Positions 62,420 to 64,000 of a stretch of 64,000 bases of DNA are shown one piece after another. Position numbers and translations under genes: made by a program. A model generated the notes under the pieces. The model saw only the letters and a program-made list of their open reading frames with translations, had not been told where the DNA came from and did not search any database. Where the stretch lies: NCBI RefSeq assembly GCF_002153375.1, contig NZ_MTBQ01000003.1, positions 62,001-126,000 on the forward strand. Direction: 5' to 3'. This DNA comes from Oceanobacillus rekensis. GTDB lineage: Bacteria; Bacillota; Bacilli; Bacillales; Amphibacillaceae. Each line of letters starts with the position of its first letter. Within the stretch, counting starts at the first letter, position 1.

Positions 62420-63357
62420 TATGATTCCTCCCTGTACCATGAAATAAAATCGTTCATTGATTTAATATCCTGTACTGCAAACGTAGGAACCTTCTTGTTT
62501 ATTTTTCTTAATAGACCAGAAAGTACTTTCCCATTACCTACCTCGACAAAAGCGTCTATTCCTTCATCAATCATATGATTAATAGACTCTTCGAAGCGTA
62601 CGGGGGAGTACAGTTGTTTAAGTAGCAAATCCTTTATTTCCCCACTTGAGGTGACTGCTTCTGCTGAAACATTGGCATATACCGGAATCACCGCATCTTT
62701 TACCTGAGTGTTATCTAAATAGCTTGCAAATTCTTCATTGGCAGGCTTCATCAATCTGGAGTGGAACGGACCACTAACGTTTAAGGGAAGAACGCGTTTT
62801 GCTCCTTTTTCCTTCAATAACTCAGACGCTTGTTCAATTCCTTGCTTCGACCCAGAAATAACGATTTGACCTGGACAATTCAAGTTGGCAAGATCAACGA
62901 CTTCATCCGTGATCGTTTGCAATACATCTGATATTTCCTGTTCTTTCAAACCAAGTACAGCGGCCATAGTACCCTGACCTTTAGGAAAAGCTTCTTCCAT
63001 TAATTTCCCGCGTACAGCAACTAATGGTAAAGCATCTTCTAATGTTAATGCATCAGCAGCAACAAGTGCACTGTATTCTCCAAGGCTGTGTCCCACAGTC
63101 ATAACCGCTTCCACATTTTCCTGTTGTAGTAATTTATGTATTGCGATACTTGTCAAAAGAAGGGCGGGCTGAGCGTTTTCTGTCTCAGTTAATATTTCTG
63201 TTGGTCCATCAAACATAATTTCCTTTATATCTTTATCCAATACTTCATTGGCTTTTTGAAATAGTTCTTGAACGAATGGAAATGCATCGTGCAATTCCTT
63301 CCCCATTCCAACAACCTGTGATCCTTGACCGGGAAACATAAAAGCTACTCGTTTCAT
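62419..63357 (-). CDS. fabD: Malonyl-CoA:ACP transacylase FabD
   Basis: Loads malonyl groups onto acyl carrier protein. 312 aa (B. subtilis 317). It has [14 protein letters not shown] at the N-terminus, the catalytic Ser in [11 protein letters not shown] (about residue 91), and the His in [10 protein letters not shown] (about residue 199). ATG 63357 with AAGGAGTGA, four bases after plsX. Confidence 0.97.
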   Translation of the reverse strand: MKRVAFMFPGQGSQVVGMGKELHDAFPFVQELFQKANEVLDKDIKEIMFDGPTEILTETENAQPALLLTSIAIHKLLQQENVEAVMTVGHSLGEYSALVAADALTLEDALPLVAVRGKLMEEAFPKGQGTMAAVLGLKEQEISDVLQTITDEVVDLANLNCPGQIVISGSKQGIEQASELLKEKGAKRVLPLNVSGPFHSRLMKPANEEFASYLDNTQVKDAVIPVYANVSAEAVTSSGEIKDLLLKQLYSPVRFEESINHMIDEGIDAFVEVGNGKVLSGLLRKINKKVPTFAVQDIKSMNDFISWYREES

Positions 63358-63361
63358 CCTA

Positions 63362-64000
63362 TCACTCCTTATCTAATTCAATCGAATCAATCGTCGTTTT
63401 AATCGTTTCAGTTACATTATGTTCAACCATATGATTTGCCTGTTTAATGGCACTCAAAATTGCTCTGCTATTTGATGAACCATGTGCTTTAATGACAGGC
63501 GCAGCAAGTCCAAATAAACCAGCACCACCATATTCGGAGTAATCTAATTTTTCTTTAAGTCCACGAAGATCATTTTTCATAAGACCTGCTGCAAGTTTCG
63601 TTTTCGTTGACGACATAAGCGTTCCTTTTAATAAAGCGAAAATCGCTTGTGCGGTACCCTCAATAGTTTTAAGTGCTATATTGCCACTAAACCCATCTGT
63701 AACGACGACATCACAGGCACTATTTAAAATGTCCCTTGCTTCTACATTTCCGATAAAGTTTATTGGAGCACTTTTCAATTGTTCAAAAGCCTTTTTTGTC
63801 AATTCATTTCCTTTTCCATCTTCTGTTCCTACGTTAAGAAGGCCAACAGTAGGATTTGAAATATGACGGACTTTCTCAGAATAAATCGAACCCATGATTG
63901 CATATTGAACGAGATGATTCGCCTTAGCATCCACATTTGCTCCAACATCAAGCATGAGAAATCCTTTTCCATCAACGGTGGGAAGTGTTGGACTTAGTGC
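63362..64000 (-). CDS. plsX: Phosphate acyltransferase PlsX (C-terminal part, cut by window edge)
   Basis: Converts acyl-ACP to acyl-phosphate for phospholipid synthesis. 212 codons of about 330 are present; the frame runs off the right edge. Recognisable parts are [60 protein letters not shown] and [20 protein letters not shown]. First gene of the plsX-fabD-fabG unit in this window; fapR would be expected outside to the right. Confidence 0.95.
   Translation of the reverse strand, partial: ALSPTLPTVDGKGFLMLDVGANVDAKANHLVQYAIMGSIYSEKVRHISNPTVGLLNVGTEDGKGNELTKKAFEQLKSAPINFIGNVEARDILNSACDVVVTDGFSGNIALKTIEGTAQAIFALLKGTLMSSTKTKLAAGLMKNDLRGLKEKLDYSEYGGAGLFGLAAPVIKAHGSSNSRAILSAIKQANHMVEHNVTETIKTTIDSIELDKE

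Noticed and set aside
1-64000. CRISPR arrays, tRNA/rRNA genes, prophage or transposase genes
   Set aside because: Looked for throughout; no regularly spaced direct repeats, cloverleaf-type genes or integrase/transposase families other than XerC were seen.

Overview
This window is a stretch of core chromosome from a low-GC Gram-positive member of the Bacillaceae. Gene order follows the Bacillus subtilis plsX-to-polC super-cluster almost gene for gene. Protein sequences look closest to the halotolerant Oceanobacillus/Virgibacillus/Lentibacillus group, but that placement is inference from general familiarity and the genus cannot be fixed here. All genes except one (a UPF0435 gene at 60068-60289) are on the minus strand, so biological order runs from right to left. 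Both ends cut a gene: plsX at the right edge and polC at the left edge.

Layout in transcription order (right to left). (1) 64000-59810: fatty-acid and phospholipid initiation genes plsX-fabD-fabG-acpP, then rnc, the divergent UPF0435 gene, and smc. (2) 59810-48949: smc-ftsY-ylxM-ffh (protein targeting), rpsP-khpA, ylqD-rimM-trmD, rplS behind a likely L19 leader, lepB and rbgA. (3) 48373-42237: rnhB, the export-related pair ylqG/ylqH, sucC-sucD and dprA. (4) 42108-35620: topA, a small unrecognised gene, xerC, hslV-hslU and codY. (5) 35268-9850: a 31-gene fla/che operon from flgB to sigD-swrB, coding for the basal body, hook, export gate, C-ring, CheB/W/C/D/Y and sigma-D. (6) 9658-1: rpsB, tsf, pyrH, frr, uppS, cdsA, rseP and polC (translation, cell-wall lipid carrier, CDP-diacylglycerol, intramembrane protease, replicative polymerase).

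The most notable departure is what is missing. Four genes expected from the B. subtilis order are absent from their usual places: cheA (between cheB and cheW), dxr (between cdsA and rseP), proS (between rseP and polC) and trmFO (between topA and xerC). The cheA slot holds a 266-bp MITE-like element (12939-13204) with near-perfect terminal inverted repeats beginning TGTTCAAAAAG and a chain of internal hairpins. The dxr slot holds a related sequence. Internally deleted or one-ended relatives lie at 18299-18354, 61088-61117 and 10371-10462, and possibly at 48425. Two further structured non-coding spacers, 48374-48948 and 61383-61678, contain long inverted repeats.

Regulation visible in the sequence includes sigma-A type promoters with 17-bp spacing ahead of rpsP, rplS, topA, sucC, rpsB, uppS, xerC (two) and the UPF0435 gene, and intrinsic terminators after codY, tsf, rpsB, rplS, khpA, ylqH, topA, frr and rseP. 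No tRNA, rRNA, CRISPR array, prophage or transposase gene was seen.
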